This document shows positions 1 to 7,612 of a stretch of DNA of 64,000 nucleotides, piece by piece; the first letter of the stretch is position 1, and each line of letters opens with the position of its first letter. This DNA is from Dehalobacterium formicoaceticum. Lineage in GTDB: Bacteria; Bacillota; Dehalobacteriia; Dehalobacteriales; Dehalobacteriaceae. The DNA is taken from contig NZ_CP022121.1 of the NCBI RefSeq assembly GCF_002224645.1, positions 2,486,501 to 2,550,500 of the forward strand, written 5' to 3'. Both the position numbers and the translations under genes were made by a program. Below the pieces are notes generated by a model, which saw only the letters and a program-made list of their open reading frames with translations, had not been told where the DNA came from and did not search any database.

Positions 1-1
1 A

Positions 2-535
2 GAAGGGGCGATCTGGGCAAAATTCTACCAAAGTTTCCGAACCATCTTACCGGAATCATTTGCGATGAACAAAAGGGTAAAAAGGCCTCCTGACAATCCC
101 ATAAATGCTTTGATATCTTTTGGTAATTCCTTACTGTATACGAAGGTGATTACAGAAATCTATCACACCCACCTAGATCAAGCCATATCTTTTTTGCATG
201 AGCCTGCAGAACGCCGCTTTTCATTAAGCTTAGATTTATCAGAAGTGTTTAAACCGGTGTTGGTTTTTAAGACGATATTCGACTGTGTTAATAATAGGAA
301 GATTACCGTAGAGAAACATTTTGACAAAAAATTGAATTATGCCTTACTCAATGAAAGCGGGCGTAAAGTCTTTATTGAGGCGTTCGAGGAACGTCTGAAC
401 CAGGCTTTTGAGCACCAAACTTTAAAAAGAAGGTGCAGCTATAAACATGCTATTAGACTGGATGGATATAAGTTAATTAAATTTATAATGGAGGAGAAAA
501 GTTTTACCCCTTTTAGTTTGGAGGATAAGAAATGA
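2..535 (+). CDS. cas1: Cas1 integrase, C-terminal part (cut by window edge)
   Basis: CRISPR adaptation integrase that, with Cas2, inserts new spacers at the leader end of the array. The open frame enters from the left edge with the residues EGAIWAKFY, so the gene begins outside the window. Recognisable Cas1 C-terminal features are the RPPDNPINALISFGNSLLY segment and the DLSEVFKPVLVFKTIF segment, which carries the conserved D-x-x-E of the active site region. The stop overlaps the cas2 start by four bases (ATGA), indicating translational coupling. The array repeats end in ATTGAAAT, the crRNA tag typical of type I-B, so the locus is probably type I-B, but the interference genes lie outside the window. 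Confidence 0.93.
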   Translation, partial: EGAIWAKFYQSFRTILPESFAMNKRVKRPPDNPINALISFGNSLLYTKVITEIYHTHLDQAISFLHEPAERRFSLSLDLSEVFKPVLVFKTIFDCVNNRKITVEKHFDKKLNYALLNESGRKVFIEAFEERLNQAFEHQTLKRRCSYKHAIRLDGYKLIKFIMEEKSFTPFSLEDKK

Positions 536-816
536 AAAATTTCAACTATAACTATGTAATTCTTTTTTATGATGTTGGCGAAAAACGTGTAACGAAGGTA
601 TTCAAGATATGTAAGCAGTATCTGAAGCATTATCAAAAATCTGTTTTCAGGGGACATATCACTCCTGGAAACTTTTTGGAACTTAAGGGGAAACTCAAAA
701 AAGTAATTGACCCGGAGTATGATTTTATAACATTTATTCAAACAATGAGTGAGTCATCTTTTCACGAAGAAAGTATGGGTAATACGGGCATTGATCCTGA
801 GTCATTAATTATTTGA
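532..816 (+). CDS. cas2: Cas2 adaptation nuclease-fold protein
   Basis: 94-residue Cas2, the partner of Cas1 in the spacer integration complex. The N-terminal strand ends in the conserved aspartate (YVILFYDVG), followed by KRVTKVFKICKQYLKHYQKSVFRG, the ferredoxin-like Cas2 fold with the usual R-x-x-K/x-x-x-x-Y/x-x-S-V-F-x-G pattern. Length is normal for the family. It overlaps the cas1 stop by four bases and is directly followed by the CRISPR leader, the standard order for type I systems. Confidence 0.95.
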   Translation: MKNFNYNYVILFYDVGEKRVTKVFKICKQYLKHYQKSVFRGHITPGNFLELKGKLKKVIDPEYDFITFIQTMSESSFHEESMGNTGIDPESLII

Positions 817-992
817 TTTTTTCCATGTTAGACTATATAGTTAAAGGGTAAGAAGCTTGATACAAGAGTGATGAGGGACGATAGAGATAAATTTTGTTAT
901 AATTTAGTTCAGCATGGAAAAATGAGCGGTAAAAGCTGATGTAATACGGCTTAGCGGTTTTTACTAAACTGGAAAGCGGCCATTTTATCTTG
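817..992 (+). promoter_or_regulatory. CRISPR leader with candidate promoter
   Basis: 176-base AT-rich non-coding stretch between cas2 and the first repeat. A TATAAT -10 box lies at 898-903; no good -35 box was found at normal spacing, so the promoter call is weak. The position next to cas2, together with repeat decay only at the opposite array end, makes this the leader. New spacers should therefore enter at 993 and the array should be transcribed on the plus strand. Confidence 0.7.
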
Positions 993-3900
993 GCGGAACC
1001 TCCACATTGGATGTATTGAAATTTGAGCAAATCTTCATCGCTTATTTCATCAAACTTAGCGGAACCTCCACATTGGATGTATTGAAATCCAAGAAAGTAA
1101 TAAGCGGCGCGGGAGAGATGCGATAGCGGAACCTCCACATTGGATGTATTGAAATAGGACTTGGCTGAGTTTGAATTACTGGACAGAATAGCGGAACCTC
1201 CACATTGGATGTATTGAAATTTAATTCTAACTGTTATTAGATTTTTTTCTCCTTGCGCGGAACCTCCACATTGGATGTATTGAAATAGCGTTAATTTTAG
1301 CTGGTGTAAGTATTACGTCTGGGCGGAACCTCCACATTGGATGTATTGAAATAAACGACAGAATGATTGATAGACAAATTCGAGGAGTGCGGAACCTCCA
1401 CATTGGATGTATTGAAATTTGTTCTGCCATTGCTCCCGGATGTGGGGATATTTAGCGGAACCTCCACATTGGATGTATTGAAATTAATTTCCATAACCAC
1501 ACCTTCTAAACCATTGATAGCGGAACCTCCACATTGGATGTATTGAAATATCTCAAACTCATTTTCATTGTTCTGCCATTGCTCCGCGGAACCTCCACAT
1601 TGGATGTATTGAAATATAAACTTGTCCGCTTTCTCGGAAAAAATAAATGCAGCGGAACCTCCACATTGGATGTATTGAAATTGTTCCCTGCAAATCTGAT
1701 TTACTTTAAGCAAGTATTGCGGAACCTCCACATTGGATGTATTGAAATTAAAAGAATCCTGTTCCTCCGTATTCGACAGTGCTAGCGGAACCTCCACATT
1801 GGATGTATTGAAATTAGTTTGCATTATGCAGGTAATACACGCTGTAAAAGGCGGAACCTCCACATTGGATGTATTGAAATAAGCTAATAAACCAAATCTA
1901 TTTATTTGTCTAAACGCGGAACCTCCACATTGGATGTATTGAAATAAGTTAATAGAAATGTATATGTCTTTAAAAGGAAAAGCGGAACCTCCACATTGGA
2001 TGTATTGAAATTAGTTTGCATTATGCAGGTAATACACGCTGTAAAAGCGGAACCTCCACATTGGATGTATTGAAATTAGCTTGTCAGGCTCCGGAAAGAT
2101 TCTTCACATATAGCGGAACCTCCACATTGGATGTATTGAAATAACTAACGTCAGTTACATTCGGGTCTGTTTCTGTAGCGGAACCTCCACATTGGATGTA
2201 TTGAAATTCACGCCAAAACTCCCCGCCGCTGTGCTTTTTAAAGCGGAACCTCCACATTGGATGTATTGAAATCGATACAGCATGATATCGCGCCGCTTGC
2301 CCCAACGGGCGGAACCTCCACATTGGATGTATTGAAATAAAGGGAAAAGACAAATTAATACTTCTGGTTGTCTTGCGGAACCTCCACATTGGATGTATTG
2401 AAATGGTGTTGTTTATACACAAGTAAAAGATCTTATATTTGCGGAACCTCCACATTGGATGTATTGAAATATGGCTTTTTGGGGCATTTGCTTTTTTAAA
2501 GACTTAGCGGAACCTCCACATTGGATGTATTGAAATCCAAGAAAGGGGAGAAGAGAAGTGCCAAGCAAACCGCGGAACCTCCACATTGGATGTATTGAAA
2601 TACATTACTGCCAGTTAGCGTGACACCAGAGCCGGCTGCGGAACCTCCACATTGGATGTATTGAAATAAGTCAAACTTGGGCTGCGCCTTCCGGAATCCG
2701 ATCCTCCACATTGGATGTATTGAAATAAACTCGCGCCACCCATGCCAATTATTAGCACTCAGCGGAACCTCCACATTGGATGTATTGAAATTTGATCCCA
2801 ACGGCCAAAAAGGCGGCCAGCAGCTCCGCGGAACCTCCACATTGGATGTATTGAAATTGATTATGACTTAATAAGTTATGAGTTGGTGCAAACAGCGGAA
2901 CCTCCACATTGGATGTATTGAAATTTGATCCGCTCTACAAAATTATTACCGGTGACGAAGCGGAACCTCCACATTGGATGTATTGAAATTTAAACTACCG
3001 TCTTTAAACAGTAGCGCCTCAGGAGCGGAACCTCCACATTGGATGTATTGAAATAAAACAGGGAGAACTCCCTTGATTGATCCAGGCACGGCGGAACCTC
3101 CACATTGGATGTATTGAAATTGGCTAAATAAGCACATAAAGGATTGGCAGGAAGAGCGGAACCTCCACATTGGATGTATTGAAATTGTGCGAGACTAATT
3201 ACTCCTAGCCTAGATGTCTTAAGCGGAACCTCCACATTGGATGTATTGAAATAAATATCACCTCCTTTCGTGAAATTGGTACCTGGACGCGGAACCTCCA
3301 CATTGGATGTATTGAAATCATTGACCCAGGTTTCTGTCTGTACTCGTCCGCTGCGGGCGGAACCTCCACATTGGATGTATTGAAATATGTTGGCGTCCTT
3401 AGTTGCCCCACATCTATAAGCGCGGAACCTCCACATTGGATGTATTGAAATGCACATAATCGCTACACGCTTCCATATACCCCTCGCCGCGGAACCTCCA
3501 CATTGGATGTATTGAAATGAATTAATGAAGAAATTGAAAAGGAAATCGAAGTCGCGGAACCTCCACATTGGATGTATTGAAATGATTTTGATCTAAGGAT
3601 TTTTAAAAAATGCTTATCAGCGGAACCTCCACATTGGATGTATTGAAATGAAATTACCGGAATTATATCCTGAAGGGGGAAAAGTAGCGGAACCTCCACA
3701 TTGGATGTATTGAAATAGGGAAAATAATTTTATTGGCGGGTGGTTAAATGAGCGGAACCTCCACATTGGATGTATTGAAATAATATTACCTTAAATTTAA
3801 TCGCAGCTGGGGTTTGAGCGGAACCTCCACATTGGATGTATTGAAATCGTGGGGTGCGTCTCTTGATCCGGATACACCGCAAGGCGGAACCTCCACATTG

Positions 3901-4898
3901 GATGTATTGAAATACACCTCCTTTTTTAAAATGCCATGATCACATTGGCGCGGAACCTCCACATTGGATGTATTGAAATGCATATCCCGTATATAGGCCA
4001 TGAATATTCGCAGTGCGGAACCTCCACATTGGATGTATTGAAATAAAGTTTGATCTAGGCTGCGTATTCGGATGGGTCCGCGGAACCTCCACATTGGATG
4101 TATTGAAATCCATATCAACCCCTTTTTAATCCATTAAACGGATATAGCGGAACCTCCACATTGGATGTATTGAAATGGTTTGCACTCGGCCTTGCAGGTG
4201 ATAATGTTGGCTGCGGAACCTCCACATTGGATGTATTGAAATATTATTACAATGCATTGATGCTCTGCTTTATTTTTGCGGAACCTCCACATTGGATGTA
4301 TTGAAATGAGTGACCTTGTAGGTCCTTACTCTATGCAAGCCCAGCGGAACCTCCACATTGGATGTATTGAAATTCAATATAGGATCCCTTTTGGAACATT
4401 AATCTCATGCGGAACCTCCACATTGGATGTATTGAAATTTAGTTTAACCTCCTAAACCTCTTATCGAAAAACTCGCGGAACCTCCACATTGGATGTATTG
4501 AAATTAAATGCCATAAAGGCTGGGGATATGGCGGTAGCTAGCGGAACCTCCACATTGGATGTATTGAAATATAAAAGAATGGGACGAAAACGGGAAGTGG
4601 ATAACGCGGAACCTCCACATTGGATGTATTGAAATATACCCTCCTTTAAATTTTCAGTATCTTTGATAGTAGCGGAACCTCCACATTGGATGTATTGAAA
4701 TTGGGTACAATATTGTTATAATCTTGATTATTTGAAGCGGAACCTCCACATTGGATGTATTGAAATTGCGGAAATTCCTCTCGTTGCGGTATATCTCTAA
4801 GCGCGGAACCTCCACATTGGATGTATTGAAATGAGTCAAGGATCTTGAAAAGCGGAAAAGACAAAACGGCGGAACCTCCACATTGGATGTATTGAAAT
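993..4898 (+). CRISPR. CRISPR array, leader-proximal block (60 repeats)
   Basis: I counted 60 copies of a 30-bp repeat that begins GCGGAACCTCCACATTGG and ends ATGTATTGAAAT, at a period of 65-68 bp, with unique spacers of 35-38 bp (mostly 36). The first repeat is 993-1022 and the last before the insertion element is 4869-4898. All copies are identical except the 27th (2704-2726), which lacks its first seven bases. The ATTGAAAT end is the expected crRNA 5' tag. Spacers 13 and 16 are duplicates, and spacers 7 and 9 overlap in target. The block continues at 7613 after an IS21-family insertion in spacer 60. Confidence 0.98.
2704..2726 (+). repeat. Truncated CRISPR repeat (unit 27)
   Basis: This repeat lacks the first seven bases (GCGGAAC), so the period drops from 66 to 59 here. 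Reading a normal 36-bp spacer from 2668 to 2703 leaves CTCCACATTGG through ATTGAAAT as the residual repeat. The 3' half that makes the crRNA 5' tag is intact. It is the only internal repeat with a visible defect. Confidence 0.75.
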
Positions 4899-4909
4899 GT
4901 GCCAGAGAT

Positions 4910-4915
4910 AATGTC
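4910..4915. repeat. Left target-site duplication AATGTC
   Basis: The bases AATGTC immediately precede the left end of the IS element and are repeated at 7588-7593 immediately after its right end. Joining the flanks through one copy gives a 36-bp spacer (17 + 19), exactly the modal spacer length, which independently confirms the boundaries. Confidence 0.9.
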
Positions 4916-4967
4916 TGTCTATGGTAATCTAATAGTAGGCCACCGTAGTCATTGAAAAACCGGCCAC
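4916..4967 (+). repeat. IS21 left terminal inverted repeat
   Basis: Begins TGTCTATGGTAATCT and contains TAGGCC at positions 21-26, followed by TAGTCATT and ending CCGGCCAC. It pairs imperfectly with the reverse complement of 7537-7587. It includes a potential -10 box (TAATCT, 4925-4930) reading into istA. Confidence 0.85.
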
Positions 4968-5017
4968 AATAGATTAACCTACTTGAGAGGAAATTCAACA
5001 GGTAGGGGCTGGGAGAG

Positions 5018-6607
5018 ATGATCACAATGAACATCAAGCAACAAATTTTAATGATGCATATTCATGAAGGGAAATCGCGCCGGGAAATTGCGAAAATAAC
5101 AGGGATCAATCGGGACACCGTAGGAAAGTACATTGGACAATATGAGGAAGGGAGACAGCAATTATTGTCGAGCGGGTCGGCAGATATCCAGGCACTAGTC
5201 GACACCCTCACTTCTGCCCCCAAGTATACTGTGGGCATTCGACCCAAAAGAAAAATGACTGACGAGGTTGTGAACAGGATCCAGTTCTATCTTGACGAGA
5301 ATGAAACTAAGCGAAATCAGGGGCGGCACAAGCAGCAAAAAAAAGCCATTGATATCTTTGAAGCACTGGAAGCCGAGGGTACTCAACTAAGTTACAGTAC
5401 CGTTCTTCGAACCATTAGAAGCTTGGAACGGAAACCAAAGGAAGCGTTTATTAAGGCTCTGTATGAACTTGGAGACATTTGCGAATTTGATTGGGGTGAG
5501 GTTAAACTAAAAATTAATGGAAAATTTCAAGTTTTTCAGATGGCCGTATTCACAACGGCTTACGGGAACTATCGCTTTGCTTATCTGTTCACCAAACAAA
5601 CAACAGAGTGTTTTCAGGAAGCACACGCCCTGTTTTTCCAGCATATCGGCCAAGTGTATCGTACCATGGTGTACGATAACATGAAAGTCGCGGTGAAAAG
5701 GTTTATTGGAACGGAGAAGGAGCCGACGCAAGGATTGCTTCAATTGTCGCTCTACTATGGTTTTCAGTATCGGTTTTGCAATATTCGCAAGGGCAACGAA
5801 AAAGGTCATGTGGAGCGAAGCGTCGAGGTCGTTCGCCGAAAAGCCTTCGCTTTTCGGGACGAATTTGAATCCCTGGAGGAGGCAAATCAATATTTGCAGG
5901 ATGTGTGCACTAAGCGTAATCGTAAGTCCCATGATGAGTACAACGGCCAGACGGCGGAGGAACGATTGGAAGAAGAGCGCCCCGCATTGCTGCCCACCCT
6001 TCCACCATTTGATGCAGCTCGCGTGATTTATGGACGGGTGAACAAATATTCCACCATCATCGTTGATCAGAATCGTTACTCAGTACCGGATCATTTGGTA
6101 GGTGAATCGATCATGATTAAAGCATATGCGACCCGGGTGCGATGCTTCCATCAGGAATCCTTGGTAGCGGAGCATGTGCGATTAACCGGCAACCACGAGT
6201 GGCGGCTTGATCTGAATCATTATTTGGATACGCTAAGGAAAAAACCTGGTGCATTTGCCGGTAGTGCGGCATGGCAGCAGGCTCCTAAAAGGATAAAAGA
6301 AATATACGAAACATATTATACCAAACAAGACAAGGAATTTATACAGCTATTGCAATATATTCGAGACGATGTCCCATTTGCGGAAGTCGAGCAAGCTATT
6401 CGGGAGCTGGAGAAAATTCATCCGGCTCAAGTGACTACGGATAAAATTAAAGTGCTTTGTGCTAGGAATCGTGACGCGATGCCTGTTGTTCAACCAAATC
6501 TCTCGAAAACGGGAAAAGAGATTGTAGAGCGGTCAGCACAGCAGCTTCGCATGTACGATGACATGTTTGATACCCATACACCAAAAGCAAAGGAGGACGT
6601 TGCATGA
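5018..6607 (+). CDS. istA: IS21 transposase IstA
   Basis: 529-residue DDE transposase of the IS21 family; it catalyses cleavage and strand transfer and acts with the IstB ATPase. A helix-turn-helix is seen at about residues 14-42 (GKSRREIAKITGINRDTV). The integrase core shows D158 (EFDWGEV), D220 (MVYDNMK) and E266 (KGHVERS), the expected D-D-E set. Start: ATG 5018 sits only two bases after GGGAG, while the in-frame ATG at 5027 has a longer spacing of 11, so either is possible. The stop overlaps istB by four bases. The gene looks intact. Confidence 0.96.
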   Translation: MITMNIKQQILMMHIHEGKSRREIAKITGINRDTVGKYIGQYEEGRQQLLSSGSADIQALVDTLTSAPKYTVGIRPKRKMTDEVVNRIQFYLDENETKRNQGRHKQQKKAIDIFEALEAEGTQLSYSTVLRTIRSLERKPKEAFIKALYELGDICEFDWGEVKLKINGKFQVFQMAVFTTAYGNYRFAYLFTKQTTECFQEAHALFFQHIGQVYRTMVYDNMKVAVKRFIGTEKEPTQGLLQLSLYYGFQYRFCNIRKGNEKGHVERSVEVVRRKAFAFRDEFESLEEANQYLQDVCTKRNRKSHDEYNGQTAEERLEEERPALLPTLPPFDAARVIYGRVNKYSTIIVDQNRYSVPDHLVGESIMIKAYATRVRCFHQESLVAEHVRLTGNHEWRLDLNHYLDTLRKKPGAFAGSAAWQQAPKRIKEIYETYYTKQDKEFIQLLQYIRDDVPFAEVEQAIRELEKIHPAQVTTDKIKVLCARNRDAMPVVQPNLSKTGKEIVERSAQQLRMYDDMFDTHTPKAKEDVA

Positions 6608-7383
6608 GTAACGCGCCGCGCAAGGCGTTTAAGGAAGCGATATTGGAATATAGCAAAGAACTGAGACTCCCTATGATTCGTAAGCATTTGGATGAGCAAG
6701 TTCGGGAGTCAACGCAGCAGGATGCCAGTTATGAAGCATTTCTGGCGCAGTTACTGGAGAAGGAATGTGATGCTCGTCGGGAAGCCTCGCGGCATAATCG
6801 CATTCGTCTGGCTGAATTTACACATAAAAAGTACCTTGAAGATTTGGTCATCGCGGATTTGCCAGATGATGCCCAAAAGAAGTTAAAGCAGCTGAAAACA
6901 TTAGAGTTTATTCAGGAGGGGCGCAACATTATTCTGGCGGGGAACCCGGGAACAGGCAAGACGCATGTGAGTATTGGGCTAGGCTTAAAGGCCTGCCTGG
7001 AGGGATATAAAGTATGGTTTACAACTGTTCCCCTCCTCATTAACCGGATTAAAGAATGCCGAGCAGAGCAAACTCTTCGAGCCTTCCAGAACCGCTTTGA
7101 AAAATATGATTTGGTTATTGCCGATGAAATGGGTTATATATCTTTTGATAAGGAAGGATCTGAATTATTGTTTACCCATTTGTCGCTGAGGGCTGGTCGC
7201 AAATCGACAATCATCACAACCAACTTATCCTTCGAACGATGGGGTGAAATTTTTCAGGATCCCGTGATGACGGCGGCCATGATTGACCGGTTGACGCATC
7301 AGTCATACATCGTCAACATGAATGGAAACTCGTACCGCATGAAAGAAACGAAGGAGTGGTTACAACAACAGCAACTGGCATGA
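6604..7383 (+). CDS. istB: IS21 transposition helper ATPase IstB
   Basis: 259-residue AAA+ ATPase of the DnaC/IstB family that assembles on target DNA and recruits IstA. The Walker A motif is at residues 113-121 (GNPGTGKTH) and Walker B at about 171-175 (VIADE). Sensor and arginine-finger regions follow (STIITTNLSF and DRLTHQ). ATGA overlap with istA indicates translational coupling. Full length for the family and apparently functional. Confidence 0.96.
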   Translation: MSNAPRKAFKEAILEYSKELRLPMIRKHLDEQVRESTQQDASYEAFLAQLLEKECDARREASRHNRIRLAEFTHKKYLEDLVIADLPDDAQKKLKQLKTLEFIQEGRNIILAGNPGTGKTHVSIGLGLKACLEGYKVWFTTVPLLINRIKECRAEQTLRAFQNRFEKYDLVIADEMGYISFDKEGSELLFTHLSLRAGRKSTIITTNLSFERWGEIFQDPVMTAAMIDRLTHQSYIVNMNGNSYRMKETKEWLQQQQLA

Positions 7384-7398
7384 AGAAAAAAACAATAA

Positions 7399-7444
7399 CC
7401 CTGTATAAAGGTTTATCATGTTTTTGATAAACATTTATACAGGG
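7399..7444 (+). terminator. Long hairpin downstream of istB
   Basis: A near-perfect inverted repeat (CCCTGTATAAA ... TTTATACAGGG with an inner GTTTATCA/TGATAAAC stem) starts 16 bases after the istB stop. No T-run follows, so it may be an RNA-stability or read-through-limiting hairpin rather than a classical terminator. It would also lie in the path of CRISPR transcription. Confidence 0.5.
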
Positions 7445-7536
7445 TGTAACAAGCGATAGCGCGTTAGCATTCATCGTGAAACAATGCTCTTTGAAAACTA
7501 AATATGCTTATGAAACGACTAAATTTTTTTTTCTTA

Positions 7537-7587
7537 GTGGCCGAAAATTAAATGACTATATGGCCTAATTTTAAGTTGACAAATACA
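7537..7587 (-). repeat. IS21 right terminal inverted repeat
   Basis: The reverse complement begins TGTATTTGTCAACTT, contains TAGGCC at positions 21-26, then TAGTCATTT, and ends CGGCCAC, matching the left end in order and spacing. It holds an outward-facing TTGACA at 7576-7581, six bases from the tip. Confidence 0.85.
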
Positions 7588-7593
7588 AATGTC
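7588..7593. repeat. Right target-site duplication AATGTC
   Basis: Second copy of the 6-bp target duplication. The remaining spacer half (7594-7612, 19 bp) runs into the next CRISPR repeat at 7613. Confidence 0.9.
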
Positions 7594-7612
7594 ATTTAAT
7601 TCGCTTTTTAAA

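Larger units (their letters stand above)
4916..7587 (+). mobile_element. IS21-family insertion sequence within spacer 60
   Basis: A 2672-bp element carrying istA and istB, with imperfect terminal inverted repeats of about 50 bp. Both ends begin TGT, and both carry TAGGCC at position 21 and a CGGCCAC block near position 45-52. It is flanked by the 6-bp duplication AATGTC. Insertion split one CRISPR spacer without losing bases. The right end carries an outward TTGACA box (7576-7581) and the left end a TAATCT box (4925-4930); in a head-to-tail dimer with a 2-bp junction these would sit 17 bp apart, as described for IS21. Confidence 0.95.

Noticed and set aside
7576-7604. Outward promoter from the IS right end driving the distal CRISPR block
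   Set aside because: TTGACA is present but the bases at the -10 position (AATTCG) do not fit; only a dimer junction gives a good -10.
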